Shown in pieces: positions 1 to 11,334 of a stretch of 64,000 bases of DNA; the stretch's first letter is position 1; every line of letters starts with the position of its first letter. This stretch comes from Kuschelorhynchus macadamiae (Eukaryota > Arthropoda > Insecta > Coleoptera > Curculionidae). The DNA lies in NCBI GenBank assembly GCA_030620095.1, contig JAUTXW010001345.1, forward strand, positions 943,001 to 1,007,000, in the 5' to 3' direction. The notes beneath the pieces were generated by a model that made no database searches, was not told the DNA's origin, and was given only the letters and a program-made list of their open reading frames with translations. The translations under genes and the position numbers were made by a program.

Positions 1-430
1 GTCTTCTTGATTTTTATTCAAAATATGTCGATAAAAACGCGTTTCCTGCAATCTGAAAACATGATGTCTCTGTTTGGGAGCACATATGTGGGCGAGCAGC
101 TGTTTTCTCGTATACCAAATATCGACATAATTGTCAAAAATCGTATTGATTGATCGTATGAACTTTTTAACCAATAAAGATTATTACGCTTTGAAATTAT
201 ACGTTTTTCATTTTATTGCTATGATGGTAAAGTGACGTGGACCATTGTGGCCCTTCAGACGATGTGAAATCAATTTTAGGCCCTTGCACTAAAAAAGTTG
301 AAGACCCTTACTCCAACCAATTGCGCTATCGTACACTGAACGCCGCGCCATAAGCTTAAAATATTTGGCAGGATCAACAATGGTTATGATACTGGTGGGT
401 TTGAATATGTACAAGTTCTAACGAATTGCT
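1..430. other. AT-rich sequence, no feature recognised
   Basis: I see no reading frame, repeat structure or RNA-like fold that I can support here. It is AT-rich non-coding sequence leading up to the tRNA-like segment. Confidence 0.5.
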
Positions 431-435
431 TATCA

Positions 436-508
436 GTCGAACGACAGCGTAATTGGTTAGAGCAATGGCCGTGATCCAGAAGTGCGGTTTCGATCCCCGC
501 TCGTACCA
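436..508 (+). repeat. tRNA-like segment (SINE head or tRNA pseudogene)
   Basis: The stretch holds an A-box-like run (GCGTAATTGGTTAGAGCA, about 448-465) and a B-box-like run (GGTTTCGATCCCCGC, 486-500) at the spacing expected for an RNA polymerase III internal promoter. The B box carries one extra T compared with GGTTCGANTCC, and the 5' end does not pair well with the CTCGTAC at the 3' end, so a working tRNA is unlikely. A tRNA-derived SINE head or a decayed tRNA copy fits best. No SINE tail was recognised downstream. Confidence 0.45.
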
Positions 509-613
509 TAACTTTTGCCGTTGATTATAAATGTTTCTAAGCAGATATGGTTAAAATTACTGATCATTGTTCTTAAAGCATTTTCAATTATAAATTGGCG
601 AGCTCGCAACTGT

Positions 614-817
614 CTAAAAGTATTTTGTAGCCTCTGTTAACTCTTTAGTAGTTTCATATCTCCTTGAGTATATTATACCACGTAAATAATCATAACCCCA
701 CAAAACATAATCTGAAATTGAGATGTCCAGAGGCCGTGGTGGCCATTGAGTAGGTCCGTGTGTGCCTATCCAACGAATAGTGAAATTATTAAATATTATT
801 CCAGCTAGAGGGGACAT
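614..817 (-). pseudogene. mariner-type transposase C-terminal fragment
   Basis: A 67-codon open stretch reads RWIGTHGPTQWPPR and then DYVLWGYDYLRG, which matches the 'WIGR-GP--WPPRSPDLTPLDFFLWGYLK' block around the last catalytic Asp of the Tc1/mariner transposases found elsewhere in this window (30.7 and 33.5 kb). The SPDLTP stretch is altered to PLDISISD. There is no N-terminal half nearby, so this is a dead remnant. Confidence 0.6.
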
Positions 818-1020
818 CTTTCAAAATAGTCACGGTTATCTTTTGCAAGATTTGCATGTATCTTTTAGAATTTAAATTCCCTTGAAAAAGACAATATTCA
901 GTTATTCTTTCCAAAATGAAACAAGACACATTGAATCCGAACCTCCCTGGGAAAAATTCCAGGCTCCAAAATCTTGTCTTCGCCAGGATAAAGATTATGC
1001 GCGAGTGTATGCTTGTAAAG

Positions 1021-1176
1021 GCCGTTTTACATGCTGCAATTCTTCTTTGAAATATGCAATAGTCTTGAACAAGGGCATGCGCAGTTTGACAAAAGGTACA
1101 CATGTGTTGCCACTGCGCATGCTTTTGTTCAAAACTATTGCAACTTGCAAGAAAGAATTGCAACATGTAAAACGGC
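1021..1176. mobile_element. TTAA-type palindromic MITE, copy A
   Basis: The element begins GGCCGTTTTACATGCTGCAA and ends with the inverted form TTGCAACATGTAAAACGGCC, and most of the interior is also self-complementary. Flanks read TAAA on the left and TTAA on the right, which points to a 4-bp TTAA target duplication with one change. A second copy lies at 50963-51116 in the opposite orientation. TTAA targets are used by piggyBac-type and some Sola-type elements; the family is not determined. Confidence 0.75.
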
Positions 1177-1179
1177 CTT

Positions 1180-3070
1180 AAAGTTTGAACAGATCGTTTT
1201 AAATTCTCTTGCTCTTTGGTTCAGGGCACGCCCTCGTCAAGCTCTATGCGTCTACAAGATGTCTCTGGTGTAGCTTCAACTGATGCCAAAACATTTATCT
1301 CAGATATTTAATTTTCTTTGTTATACCTTGTGGATCTGGATTGTGTAAGCCGCAAAACACTAACACTAAAGAATGTTCAAAACAAAGTACAACGGATCTA
1401 AATAGATTCTACGGAGTAATATATTTGAAAATTAGTCGCTTGATAGTGATGCAAATATTCAGCTAGATGCTGATGAGTAGTATAATAATATCGACTTCCT
1501 TCTGTATACCGAGTGTTCCAATGTATACACTTTGTTTCCCTTTGAGCAACTACATTTAGAATAAAAACCTCTCATCTGCTTCAACCAATTTCTCTGGAAA
1601 TTTAAATGGGCCAGGGTGATGGAGAGGTTTTTTGCGCCAAGTGAAAATGATTTAAAGTAGGTAACTCATCACATAATTGCTTTCGAAGATTGCTCATGAA
1701 TTCCTCAAAATTAAGTAAGACATGCTTTAGTAATATCAGTGTGACTTTAAAATTATTTGATGTTGAGTTCAATAACTCCACTAATACTAAACTTATTAAC
1801 TAGAAAAATGATTAGTTTTAATGAAAAGTAAGCACAATAAAAAAACAATTTTATTTTTTCCAGGTGTTTACAATTTATTTTGTAGCTAAGGCATAAACTA
1901 CACAGCAACAATTTTGCGTACAAACAGTCTATATAAATATAGCTACAATTAAATAAATAACTAATTAATTGCTATGAAAAAATTTAATTTTGCTGTCATA
2001 TATTTAAAACCAAATATCCCTGGTTTAGGTAAAGGGAACCGAAAGAAGTTTTGTTCCGTTAATTACATTACTTTTTTGCTTAAGCTAAAGCTCAACTTAA
2101 CCCTTAAGTTGAGCTATAGTTTAACCAAAAAAATTCGTAAATTCGCCTTTCGACCGATACTACGTCGCACTGCGAAGTGACGTTTTCGTCGCGGCTCATC
2201 CAATAGCAGCTCACAGCAAACACATGTGATATGCGTTGTGACCTTGAAGTTAACAATAAACGACAAGCTTTATATCAAATGCCGAGCTGCAAAAAATTTA
2301 CTGGCAGTGTTTCGAGGGACAGGCTTGGTTCTTAATCCGCTAAGAAACTTTGCCGGCTTTTCACTAATATTATTATTAACTAATAAAAACTTGTTATTAT
2401 GTATTTATTCACTCCGTGGAGATTTTAAAATCTTGTATGTGTGTAAAATAAGAGGCTGTTTATTTTGATTTGCTTACCTAATTTTTAGAGGTGATTCATA
2501 TTAGACAAATTGTGATGTCAGTGATTTAATATATTTGAGACAAATTGGCCGCAAAAAAAATAGGCGTACAGGTTTGGTTTTTAGAAGAAATTAAAAAAAT
2601 ATTCGTTTATCACAGATTTTATTAAACAGAGCGCAGGGAGATATATTAAGTTTCAAATATCATAGCAAAACTTTAAATATTCCCTAGCAATTAATCAGCA
2701 ACTTTTTTTACGGCACTACAGAGGTATAATGCATAAAAATATAGTAATTACTTACTCATACATTTTAAACTATGTATATGGAAGTGTTCTAGTAAATCAC
2801 TTAATTTGACAATATTGGCAGTAACAATGTAGAATTCGGCTGATCATTTTTATATTTGAAGGTATACCCTATAGGTAATTGTTAAAAAAACAAGAGGTAG
2901 TGAAAAAATCTAAAACATTTACTAGTTTTGAATTCGCAGCCAGAATCTGTACCATCGTTTTGGATATAAAATCTATTATTTTATGGAAAGAAGATTAAAT
3001 ATTATTTGTATTCGAAAAGATATTTTGAACCATAAAAATAGAAAAATTATATAAAATTATTTTAAATAAA
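1180..3070. other. AT-rich sequence with a hairpin and a CpG-rich patch
   Basis: No gene is supported. A perfect hairpin with 12-bp arms AGCTCAACTTAA / TTAAGTTGAGCT sits at 2089-2115. A patch at about 2150-2235 is rich in CG dinucleotides (CGACCGATACTACGTCGC), unlike its surroundings, and may be a transposon scrap. Confidence 0.45.
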
Positions 3071-3080
3071 GGTATTTTCC

Positions 3081-3122
3081 AGTGGCGTATTTAGGGAGGG
3101 CTTAACGAGTCGGTGCCCCCGC
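3081..3122 (+). repeat. hAT-like terminal fragment
   Basis: The sequence CAGTGGCGTATTTAGGG resembles the 5' terminus CAGTGGCG(T/G) seen on hAT elements and hAT MITEs in this window (15183 and 27148). No matching right end or transposase was found, so it is called only as a terminus-like fragment. Confidence 0.3.
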
Positions 3123-4180
3123 TAAACTAAAATAAACCGTTCCAAATCGAATCATCGTTGATCAGTAACGACCTTTATTTCGTATATAAAATAATTGCTA
3201 TAACTTTATTTGAACATATTTTATATTTCTATACTTTTCGGGATGTATATCAATTTTCACCGACACTCAAAGCATTCAAGATAGGTAGATCAATAGATAT
3301 TTGCAAATTTTGGAGGCATTTCGAGTTAAAAACATCGCGACTTTGTCAAGCAAAGCTGCACATCTGGCAGAGCCAGTCCAACTTGAAATAATGTAAATCT
3401 TTGTCTTGTAACAAAGAGATGGAATTTTTGATATAGTTAGTCTTTTTTATCACAGGAGGTACCAATACGAATCTACGAAGGGTCAAAGAATGGCAAACAG
3501 AATTCGTGCACGCTACAATTCAAAAATTTCTCAAAATTGACCCCGAATCCTTATCGAGGTGTCTCTAGGAGAACGTTTTTTCGCGCGCATTTACTTGATG
3601 CTTCTAGGACCAACCGTTCATATGCTACAGGACCAAACATAAAACCATATGAAAATAACATTGTAATTGTATTTCTAAATGGCTTGCCCTGTATAAACGG
3701 GAGAGTAATTTTGGCGATGTGGTCCTTTAATCCCTAGAGGAAATTTTGGCGTCCCATAAACAATTTCCGCCTCTCGTTACTCTTCTCGAAAAAAAATAGA
3801 GAGATATGGGAAAATTGAAAAATCTGAAACATTTTTTTTTGGTGTTCTTTGCATTTCGACCGTTTTCTCGGTATTTGGGGTATAGGTATGCTATATTGAT
3901 TTTAAATCTCCTTTATATTCCCTATCGAACCACTTTTTTACTTATTTACAAAGTAGCCAGGTTTCGATTCCGCAGAATACCTATTCAAAGTTACCCAATT
4001 TTTATTGTTTTAAGAGACATCCCGTGCTCTGATATTGCCCGTTGACTCTACGATCGACCTCTTAGAAGTATATTTCCCCGAAGTACCGTTACCTAGCTGG
4101 AGCACTTAGAAGGTCAAAAAACACAAATTTCAAAAACCAATCCAAAAAGAGAAATGGGCGGACAGTAACAATTGTAACAA
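3123..4180. other. non-coding sequence upstream of pogo fragment, nothing recognised
   Basis: Short open frames exist but none carries a motif I recognise. It may hold the decayed 5' half of the pogo-type element that follows, but I cannot show that. Confidence 0.35.
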
Positions 4181-4199
4181 AATAGCACATACTTTGTTG

Positions 4200-4790
4200 T
4201 GGCTAGTTCGATGAAAAGCTCATTGAAGACTGGTTCCTTAGAATTGCATTGACCTACTTTCGAAAATCAGACGGTCCAAAAGTATGGATAGGAAACAATC
4301 TGAACAGCCATCCAACAATTAGTGTTGTTGAAGCTTGTGAACTGAACAATATAACATTTGGTTTGTTAGCACCAAACGCAACGTATTTACTCCAACCGCT
4401 AGATGGCGCATATTTCAGACCCCTTAAAACATGTTCGGGGGGTTTTCTAAATTACTGGAAAATAAGGCTTCTTGACGAAAATAGACCTTAGATCTAAAGA
4501 CAACGTTATGGCTTGTTCTCGCGCCACCGGTATAAATCCGTTCCATCCTAGTAAGCTGCTTCAAAAAATACCGAGGAATATTGACAATGCAGGAAACAAG
4601 GAAGCTAATGCTTAGAGCCAAGCTTTAATTAACTATTTAGAGACGCTTAAAACAACAGCCCGTGGTTCCCAACAAAAGCGTGGTATGAAGTTATTTCACC
4701 CGGGAAAAGAATAGCCGTTAGCGACTTAATGCTCATCGAGCTAACAGTCCAGGAACCAATACGATAAAAAGAATCTTCAAATGAAGATCA
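4200..4790 (+). pseudogene. pogo/Tigger-like transposase fragment (DDE_1 type)
   Basis: The reading frame from about 4249 gives PKVWIGNNLNSH, then NNITFGLLAPNATYLLQPLD and GAYFRPLKT, matching the core of pogo-type DDE transposases in which a 'GDN-SSH' motif carries the second catalytic Asp and a 'PPN-TH--QPLD' motif follows. After a stop at 4489 another frame gives ACSRATGINPFHPSKLLQKI, the usual C-terminal 'G--P-----VL--LP' block. The catalytic Asp of GDN is changed to Asn (IGNN), and at least one frameshift breaks the gene. The DNA-binding N-terminus is not recognisable. Confidence 0.7.
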
Positions 4791-4859
4791 CACCGACGTA
4801 GTGATTAACAATAAGGGGTCCGACCTTCCAACCACATCGACACCGACAAGGAATCCAAA

Positions 4860-5660
4860 TAGAAAGAATAGGAATCATTAACAAGTAAGACCTATGATGA
4901 TTTAGACAGGACATTTCATAATCGCAGAAATTCCCGTTGCCAAGAGAATCTATTTCAAATGAAGGCTTATTACTAAATATTTTAAAAGAAAAATGAATAC
5001 AAAAATGATATTTTGTATACCCTCAATATGGATGTAACTAAAATTGATTCTAGACAACTTCACAAAGAGGTAAAACTAAGGTCGGTTAAAAGGTGCATAT
5101 ATTTATAATTACCAACAACGAATTTACAATTCTAGAATAATAATTAGTGAGAAAACTGCCTGAATGTTTTCTATTTTAAACAAGTTAATAATTCGCTTAA
5201 CAATACGCGTACTATTTTAAGAAATTTTGGTTTATTTTGTGGTTCAATTAGATATAAGGCTTGATGGTTACTGTTTGGCTTTGAAGATTATAGTCAGTTC
5301 CTAATTAAATTAACATTTCGTTAGGTAGGCATACTTTTGTTACTTAGATTTAAATGTTATCTGGAGTATCAATTTTTACTTCGCTTAGCACTTTTTGCTG
5401 GGCATTTTAGAGATTCTGTGATTTTTTATAATGTGCCAAAGAATTCTGATAAGTTATTGCTGTTTGCTTCGACTGTTTTGATAGCTATTTCTTAGAATGC
5501 TTTAGACTTTGTTAAAAAAAACTCTTTATGTGGTTTACTTTACCCCGCATTATTCAAAAGTGACGTAGATTTATAATATAGAGGAGTGATTCATTCTAAT
5601 CCATCCTATGGGGTAAAGTTATTCACACTTTGATTTAAAAAAAAGGAACCTATTTGATTT
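4860..5660. other. AT-rich sequence, no feature recognised
   Basis: No open frame or repeat with a recognisable motif was seen in this stretch. Confidence 0.45.
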
Positions 5661-5668
5661 CTAATGGC

Positions 5669-5811
5669 CGGTTGCAAAAAGCTCAATTAAAATTTAGAAT
5701 GTTTAACAAAATATCAAATTTGATAGCGAGCTCCTAGATTTCTGTAAGCAACTTCTCAAATCCGAAAGCTCGGTTAAACATTCTAAACAGCAATTACGTT
5801 TTGTGCAATCG
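5669..5811. mobile_element. foldback MITE (CGGTTGCA-type ends)
   Basis: The left end CGGTTGCAAAAAGCTCAATT and the right end ACGTTTTGTGCAATCG are imperfect inverted copies, with a shared inner block TTTAGAATGTTTAAC. At about 143 bp with no coding capacity this is a small non-autonomous DNA element. No target duplication was established. Confidence 0.55.
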
Positions 5812-6084
5812 TGGGTTAGAGTATCAAATACAGAATATGATGATTAAATTACGAATAAACATTTACTATTTTTTTAGAAATGTTTGTCTTGAGCGTTTAA
5901 GTAATATTAACGGAAAACAAAATTTTTATTCAATTACCAAGTTTGACGGTAATAAAGAGGCAATGCTTTATTAATTTTAACTAAACTAAACCTGATTAGA
6001 AACGTTTTTTTGTTACAAAATTTTGGTTACAAACGTAACCAGCTATGATCTATCTTTATAAAATATTTTCAGTTCCGCGGTGTT

Positions 6085-6560
6085 GCCCATTTTACACAAA
6101 ACCGGTGGCAACATCGTTATTTTAAATGTAACGCCCTATATATTTTCCAATTTTCAGGATCTACGTTCATTTCTGATTAAATTTCGTAAATATCTTCCTA
6201 TACCTATCTGTAGCTGTTCTTAAGATATTAATTCATTTAATTTTTTTTAGCGGAAACAGGGTTTTCAAAAAGCCTTAATATTTCCATGCTCTAAAAGAAT
6301 CTGAAGCTGAAATTCTGGTTACGATTAGGCAATGTCCGAAATATGTAAGGTTTAACGAGCTCGGTTATAGGTGGTCATCGCAACATCCTTATTTTAAATA
6401 GAACACTCTGCATATTTTTCAATTTTCAGAATCTACGTTCATTTCTGACTAACTTTCGTAAATATCTTCCTATACCTATCTGTAGCCGTTCGTCAGATAT
6501 TAATTAATTTAATTTTTTTCAGCGAAAACAGGGCTTTCAAAGATTCTAATATTATACTCA
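6085..6560 (+). repeat. tandem duplication, about 272-bp period
   Basis: Two copies of a unit containing CTACGTTCATTTCTGA and ATATCTTCCTATACCTATCT lie at about 6121-6290 and 6390-6560 (the CTACGTTC landmarks are at 6161 and 6433). Each unit starts with TTATTTTAAATG/TAGAACAC, a motif common in this window at the ends of Tc1/mariner-derived repeats. The copies differ at several positions, so the duplication is not recent. Confidence 0.7.
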
Positions 6561-6668
6561 AATAAATGTTGTGGCGCATTTTTACGGATACCATCCTTAA
6601 TAGGAACTATCAAATGTTTTATAAGATAATTCCTATTCCTACTTTTACTCCTTTACTAGTTACAAGTG

Positions 6669-6875
6669 AAGTGCGAGACACGAAAGAAAACCGGGCGGAG
6701 TCAATCGGTTTAGGAAGGTCGGCCAAGAAATCTCTTTAAACCAGTGGTGTCCCGTTGTTCTTTACATAATATGGCACTCCTTTTTGACTATACGCACTTC
6801 AGATAATTAAAAAATGTAACTATGCTTAATGAACCTTTATTTATATTTGTCTGTTTTCTTTCGTGTACCGCACTT
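6669..6875. mobile_element. Tc1/mariner-related MITE
   Basis: The left end AAGTGCGAGACACGAAAGAA (6669) and the right end TTCTTTCGTGTACCGCACTT (ending 6875) are near-perfect inverted repeats. A third copy of this end lies at 9641-9671 in the right-end orientation, with the same upstream ATGAACCTTTATTT. The short unit may be a MITE of the element whose transposase is at 7980-9300. Confidence 0.6.
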
Positions 6876-7072
6876 CTATATCTCTTTTGTGTTGCAAAAA
6901 CGGCGAACTTTCGAATTTTAAAATGATTTAATTTTGGTTTTTCTTGATCCATTTACCTATAAATATATTTTTTCTTGAGTTCTATCATTAACGGTGCCCG
7001 GGCTACTGCCTACGTCCACTATTATTGGACCACCCAGTATAATGATACACGATTTACAAGTCCAGATTTTAC

Positions 7073-7833
7073 AGGGGCAGCCAACATAAGAACCAGTGAA
7101 CGAGATTTATCAAAATTTTAATTTATGCAGTTCGACTTTGGGCTACTCGGGTATGCCAAAAGTAGCCGTCTCTCTCCGTTTGTCATATTACTTTATACAG
7201 GGGACGTCATTGTGAAATACTATACCGGGCGTTTCCTAATTGCGTGCTGATGTTAAAGGGGGTCTTTTTATGTCCTAAAAGTCTTAACTTTTGAGATACA
7301 GGATGGTAAAGTTTAAAATGAAAACATTTTTTTCATCCCTGTTCTGATGTTATTGTAGATAACTGCATGAAATTTGATACACGTCTTCTATGCATTAAGG
7401 AGCATACGGATTTACCCAGGTAAATTACATATGCACGCCACTGGTAGAAATTTCAAAAATGGATCGTTAATAAAAAATGTCCTTTTATGGATAAAAGACG
7501 TGTATCAAATTTCACACAGTTATTTATCTATAATAGCATCAGAATTAGGATTTTAAAAAAATGCTTTTTCAAAACCCTGTATCTCCAAAGTTAAGACTTT
7601 TAGGTTCATATTAAACTTTTTTCTTAAAAAGGTCCAAAAATCACCCCTCTTTAACATTAACACGCAATTAGGAAACGCCCTGTATATTACTTCACAATGA
7701 CGCCCCCTGTACAAAGTAATATGACAGACGGAGACAAACGGTCACTTTTGGCATAGCCGAATAGCCCAAAGTCGAACTGCATAAGTTAAAATTTTGATAA
7801 ATCTTGTTCACTGGAATCAGTGCTGGCTCCCCT
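7073..7833. mobile_element. large foldback element, 761-bp near-palindrome
   Basis: The left half runs from AGGGGCAGCCAACATAAGAA through CAGTTCGACTTTGGGCTA and CGGGCGTTTCCTAATTGCGT to AAATTTGATACACGTCTT (7370-7387). The right half repeats the same landmarks in inverted order from AAGACGTGTATCAAATTT at 7495-7512 to the end at 7833. Arms are about 310-330 bp with only scattered mismatches, around a loop of about 100 bp. There is no coding potential; the open frame across the loop is incidental. As single-stranded DNA or RNA it would form a very long hairpin. Confidence 0.85.
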
Positions 7834-7979
7834 AGTATAACTATATTGATGTGTTAATTTTGGAAAAATATGAGTTCTGTAGTTTTTCAAATATTAATTG
7901 CAATATTAGATATTTTTTGACACCGGGTATTTATTGACAGCTACTTTATGAACAATTTTACAAAATATATGAAAAAAAA

Positions 7980-9300
7980 CTAAGCCATTTTTGAGGTTGA
8001 CGGCTGTGATTTTAATGTTTCGATTCCTTCTAAATCGTTGTCTTCCTCTGAAAATGATGAGGTTTCGTCGTCACTACTTGAAGATCCCAGTGTGATAACT
8101 AAATCATCAATAACCGTTTCAATTTTGCCATCTACTTCCCAGTATTTATCTTCAATAGAACGAACACGTTTAACATACGATTTCCAATTTTCAGCCGATA
8201 TTAGAAGCGATTGACTCACGTTTCTAATGTTATTTTATTTAAATCTTTAATTGAAAGTTCACCGGTGTTGCGCTCTCGAATATATTTTTTACTCCTGCCC
8301 ATGCAAGTTCAATAGGGTTGAGGTCGCACATGTATGGAGGCAGCCTTAAAGCTGTATGACCGAGGTTACGTAAAAGACCGTCAATTTTATACTTTTTTCT
8401 CTAGGCTTGTTGGCTGATATTACTTCATATAATTGATATTTTATCCATGTTGGATCACATACAAGATTGTTCGATTTAAGCCACGATATCATATGAGCTT
8501 TTGTAGGTATTTAGTTGGCACTTTATTTTCTACGCGAGAATGATAAGACGCATGATCCATTATCACGACTGATTTGGGAGGAATGTTAGGTAGAAGCTTC
8601 TAGAGCAACCACTTTTCAAAATTATCTCTATTCATCTGTCCATGATAGTCTCCAGTTGTTAGTCCCGAGCGAAAAACTAAAGCAGCACCTGGAACAAATC
8701 CGGCTTCTGAACTAGCATGAACTATAATAAAGCTACTACTAGAGCGGATTCCCTGAACAACACCTGTAACACTTTCACTTTGCCAGCATTTGTTCACTGT
8801 CATATCATTATCTACCCAGGTTTCGTCTAGATATACAATATTGCATTCTTCTTGCCTATATTGCCTTACAGATGATAGATATTCCACCCGCCAGTGAAAA
8901 ATATTTGGTCTCTCAATAAGCAATTTTCGTTTATTTTGACGCTTGCGCCAAACAAAACCATTTGGTCGTTAAAGCCGATTTAAGGTTTGATACCCGTACG
9001 GAAAATCTATTTTGTTCTTTACAGCACGAAGTAAGGGTTTGCAGGTCGGAACCTTCTTCAAGTTTATATAAAAATCCTCTATTCTTCGTCGAATTACTTG
9101 AAAATCACCATCGTCAATTTTATTTTTGTATGATAAAGGGGGTCTTTTTTTACCAGGAGATTTTAAAGGTGTGTAAAGTGTAAAATGCAGCGCGTTCTGT
9201 TCGATTTTGAATTGGAATAGTCAAACTATTATTTTCAGCTTCTCTAGTACAGGCCTCTATAACGCTCGCAATAACTTCACCTGCACCGCTTCAAATTGTT
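7980..9300 (-). pseudogene. Tc1/mariner-type transposase (DDE_3), broken
   Basis: Reading the minus strand from about 9185, fragments give VPTCKPLLRAVKN and FPYGYQTLNRLL, then at 8923-8600 CNIVYLDETWVDN with the first catalytic Asp and a GDYHGQMNRDNFEKWLL block, then SVVIMDHASYHSR with the second Asp, LPPYMCDLNPIELAWAGVKN with the last acidic residue, and an acidic low-complexity tail at 8219-7980 (SSSSDDETSSFSEEDND). This order and these motifs are those of a Tc1-like family widespread in insect genomes. Stops and frame changes at about 8600, 8500, 8400 and 8220 disable it. Confidence 0.75.
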
Positions 9301-9640
9301 TTTCCTCTTTCACTCGCCATCGTTGCTTTGAAATAATAATTCAAGTTCGACGCAACGCATTTGTATAGAAATGAAAACAAATGCTCGAAATGTACAGGCG
9401 CCACTGGAAATAGCTAGAACCTTCTAGCGGCAAGTGCATGGAGACTCTAGGCACATCCCAATTACAAGTGGACCAGTGCGAAATTTACTAAATCCTCGTT
9501 TAATTTTCCGTACCGCATAGCTGGCGCACTTTATAGATGAAGCGGCAAACTATTACAAGAAATAAAATAACATAAAATTTATTTGCGTACACAAATTTTA
9601 CTTTTCCGCTTGCTTAAGACTATGAACCTTTATTTTAAGG

Positions 9641-9671
9641 ACCGCCCGGTTTTCTTTCGTGTTCCGCACTT
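9641..9671 (-). repeat. terminal inverted repeat of Tc1-like element
   Basis: This segment (CCGCCCGGTTTTCTTTCGTG then TTCCGCACTT) is the inverted counterpart of 6669-6698 and nearly identical to 6847-6875. It marks the outer end beside the N-terminal side of the broken transposase. Confidence 0.65.
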
Positions 9672-9949
9672 TATTTAAAACATCCACCATCAAATCAAAA
9701 GTTTATTATAATTTCATTTTTGAGCAGTGGGCCTTGGCAATGGCGTTCTTGTCTTTGAATTGGACATTTGTCTTTGTCGCCGAAATGTCCGTATGTTTGC
9801 TTTAATTTTGAACATTTTGCTTTTGAATAACGTTAGTAAATTAAGATAGCATGGCAAATAGTTACTCAATATCCGATATCCTAAATTTATTTTATATTCA
9901 TGGAGAATATCTGCGAATTTTATCGAAAACATGTCGAATTTTTAATGAA

Positions 9950-10860
9950 CGTTATCCCCAGTTGCCAATAATGACTGGAAACAAGTTTAAACGGATTCAG
10001 AGTAATTTCTAAAAATTTGCTACTGATAGAGCCGGTAGAAAACTATCAAAACCCATCACAGACTCCGAGGAAAACGAAATCACCGTATTAGGATATTTCC
10101 ATGCATATCCTCATGGATCTATCCCAAGCGCATAAAATGATCTAGGTATATCATATTCTTCAATTCAAAGGATTCTAAAAAAGCATAATATGCACGGCTA
10201 TAAATTGATCACTTTGCAAGCTCTTCTGCTGGAAGATTCACTAAAGCGAGTTGAATTTTGGCAGATATCAATTTGAACTCAGGAAGACCCGGATTTTTTG
10301 AATAAAGTTATTTGGACTGACGAATCTAAATTTTCACGAGAGGGAATTTTTAATCGGAGAAATTGTCATTTTTGGCTTCTAAAAATCCAAAGCTTGTACA
10401 TATGGCGTTCCTACATAAGTTTAGTTTAAATGTTTTTTATTTGTTGATGGACATTCAGTTCAGTTTTTGTATTTACGATGACAATTTGAATTGTCTGGAG
10501 TATTTGGAAATTTTAACAACTTATCGAAGTTGTTGGTACCAATTAGATGGTGCACCAGCCTACTGCACAAATGTAGGAAACCAGGAACTTACATTGGATT
10601 AGACGTTTGGGTCCATGGAATTGACCCCCCATTCCCCGGATCTTACACCTTGCGATGCCTATTTATGGGAAGCCATTAAGGAAAGGGTTTATTCAACACC
10701 AGTGGAAACGCGAGAGGATTTGGAAATCGTGTGAGACGCGCATTTCAGCAACTGGATGGTAATGAAATTCGAAGGGCAAGAACTGCTAACGTGATGGAAT
10801 CAATTTATAATTGCTTAAGAGCCAATGGTGGGCCCTCTAAACAAAATAATTATTAAATTT
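9950..10860 (+). pseudogene. mariner-type transposase remnant, plus strand
   Basis: Across several frames I read LQALLLEDSLKRVEFW, then VIWTDESKFSREGIFNRRNC (first catalytic Asp in WTDE), WYQLDGAPAYC (second Asp), HSPDLTPCDAYLWEAIKERV (third Asp) and VETREDLE. These are successive blocks of the same transposase family as the copy at 30728-31890. Stops near 10136 and 10276 and frameshifts near 10380-10600 disable it. Terminal repeats were not identified. Confidence 0.75.
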
Positions 10861-11193
10861 TTATAGCAAATCTGTTATTAAAATATTGTTTTGAAAATAG
10901 TATGTTTTATGTTTATTTTATAATAAGGATTTGTTATTTCTTGGTTTCGATGGTTTACTTGCTGCTTTTGTGTATCGAATTTATGAAAATCGTACTTTAA
11001 CAAATGAGGCTACCAGTGCGAAAACGGCCTAACCCACAAATTTATTATTTTAAGATATTCGGCCCAACTTGTTGCCCAAGCATATAAATATACAAGGCAA
11101 AACAGCCTATGCCACCTTCCGCGACTCTTCCAAAGATGGCGCTGGTAGTATACTTTTGCTTTAAATAATTTTGTCAACATAACATACGCATAA

Positions 11194-11226
11194 CCGGCCT
11201 AATCCACACTTCTGTGGGTTAGGCCG
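11194..11226. repeat. subterminal inverted motif pair, left end of transposon
   Basis: CCGGCCTAATCCACA and TGTGGGTTAGGCCG face each other across a few bases. They repeat the inner part of the terminal repeat (CGGCCTAACCCAC). This arrangement suggests extra transposase binding sites. Confidence 0.65.
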
Positions 11227-11334
11227 TTCTTGCGCAATCAAGTCATATTGACATTACTTAGCACTGAGCTTACAGTTTTTTTTGTTTTGCGAAATATAAT
11301 TGAATTAAAACAAACTGTGTGTGTGTTAAAATAT

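Larger units (their letters stand above)
6669..9671 (-). mobile_element. Tc1-like transposon, about 3 kb, with nested palindrome
   Basis: The inverted repeats at 6669-6698 (AAGTGCGAGACACGAAAGAA...) and 9641-9671 (...TTTCTTTCGTGTTCCGCACTT) bracket a Tc1/mariner-type transposase on the minus strand and a 761-bp foldback element. An extra right-type end at 6875 leaves open whether the outer pair is the true element or whether a MITE lies beside a transposon that lost its left end. Confidence 0.5.

Noticed and set aside
789..1273. Three overlapping open frames with Cys-rich translations
   Set aside because: They fall on the palindromic MITE at 1021-1176 and mirror each other across strands; palindromes give symmetrical open frames.
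7374..7556. Open frame of 60 codons
   Set aside because: It spans the loop of the foldback element and has no domain or start context.
9714..9932. 72-codon minus-strand frame rich in basic residues
   Set aside because: No motif, no splice sites and no relation to the neighbouring transposons could be shown.
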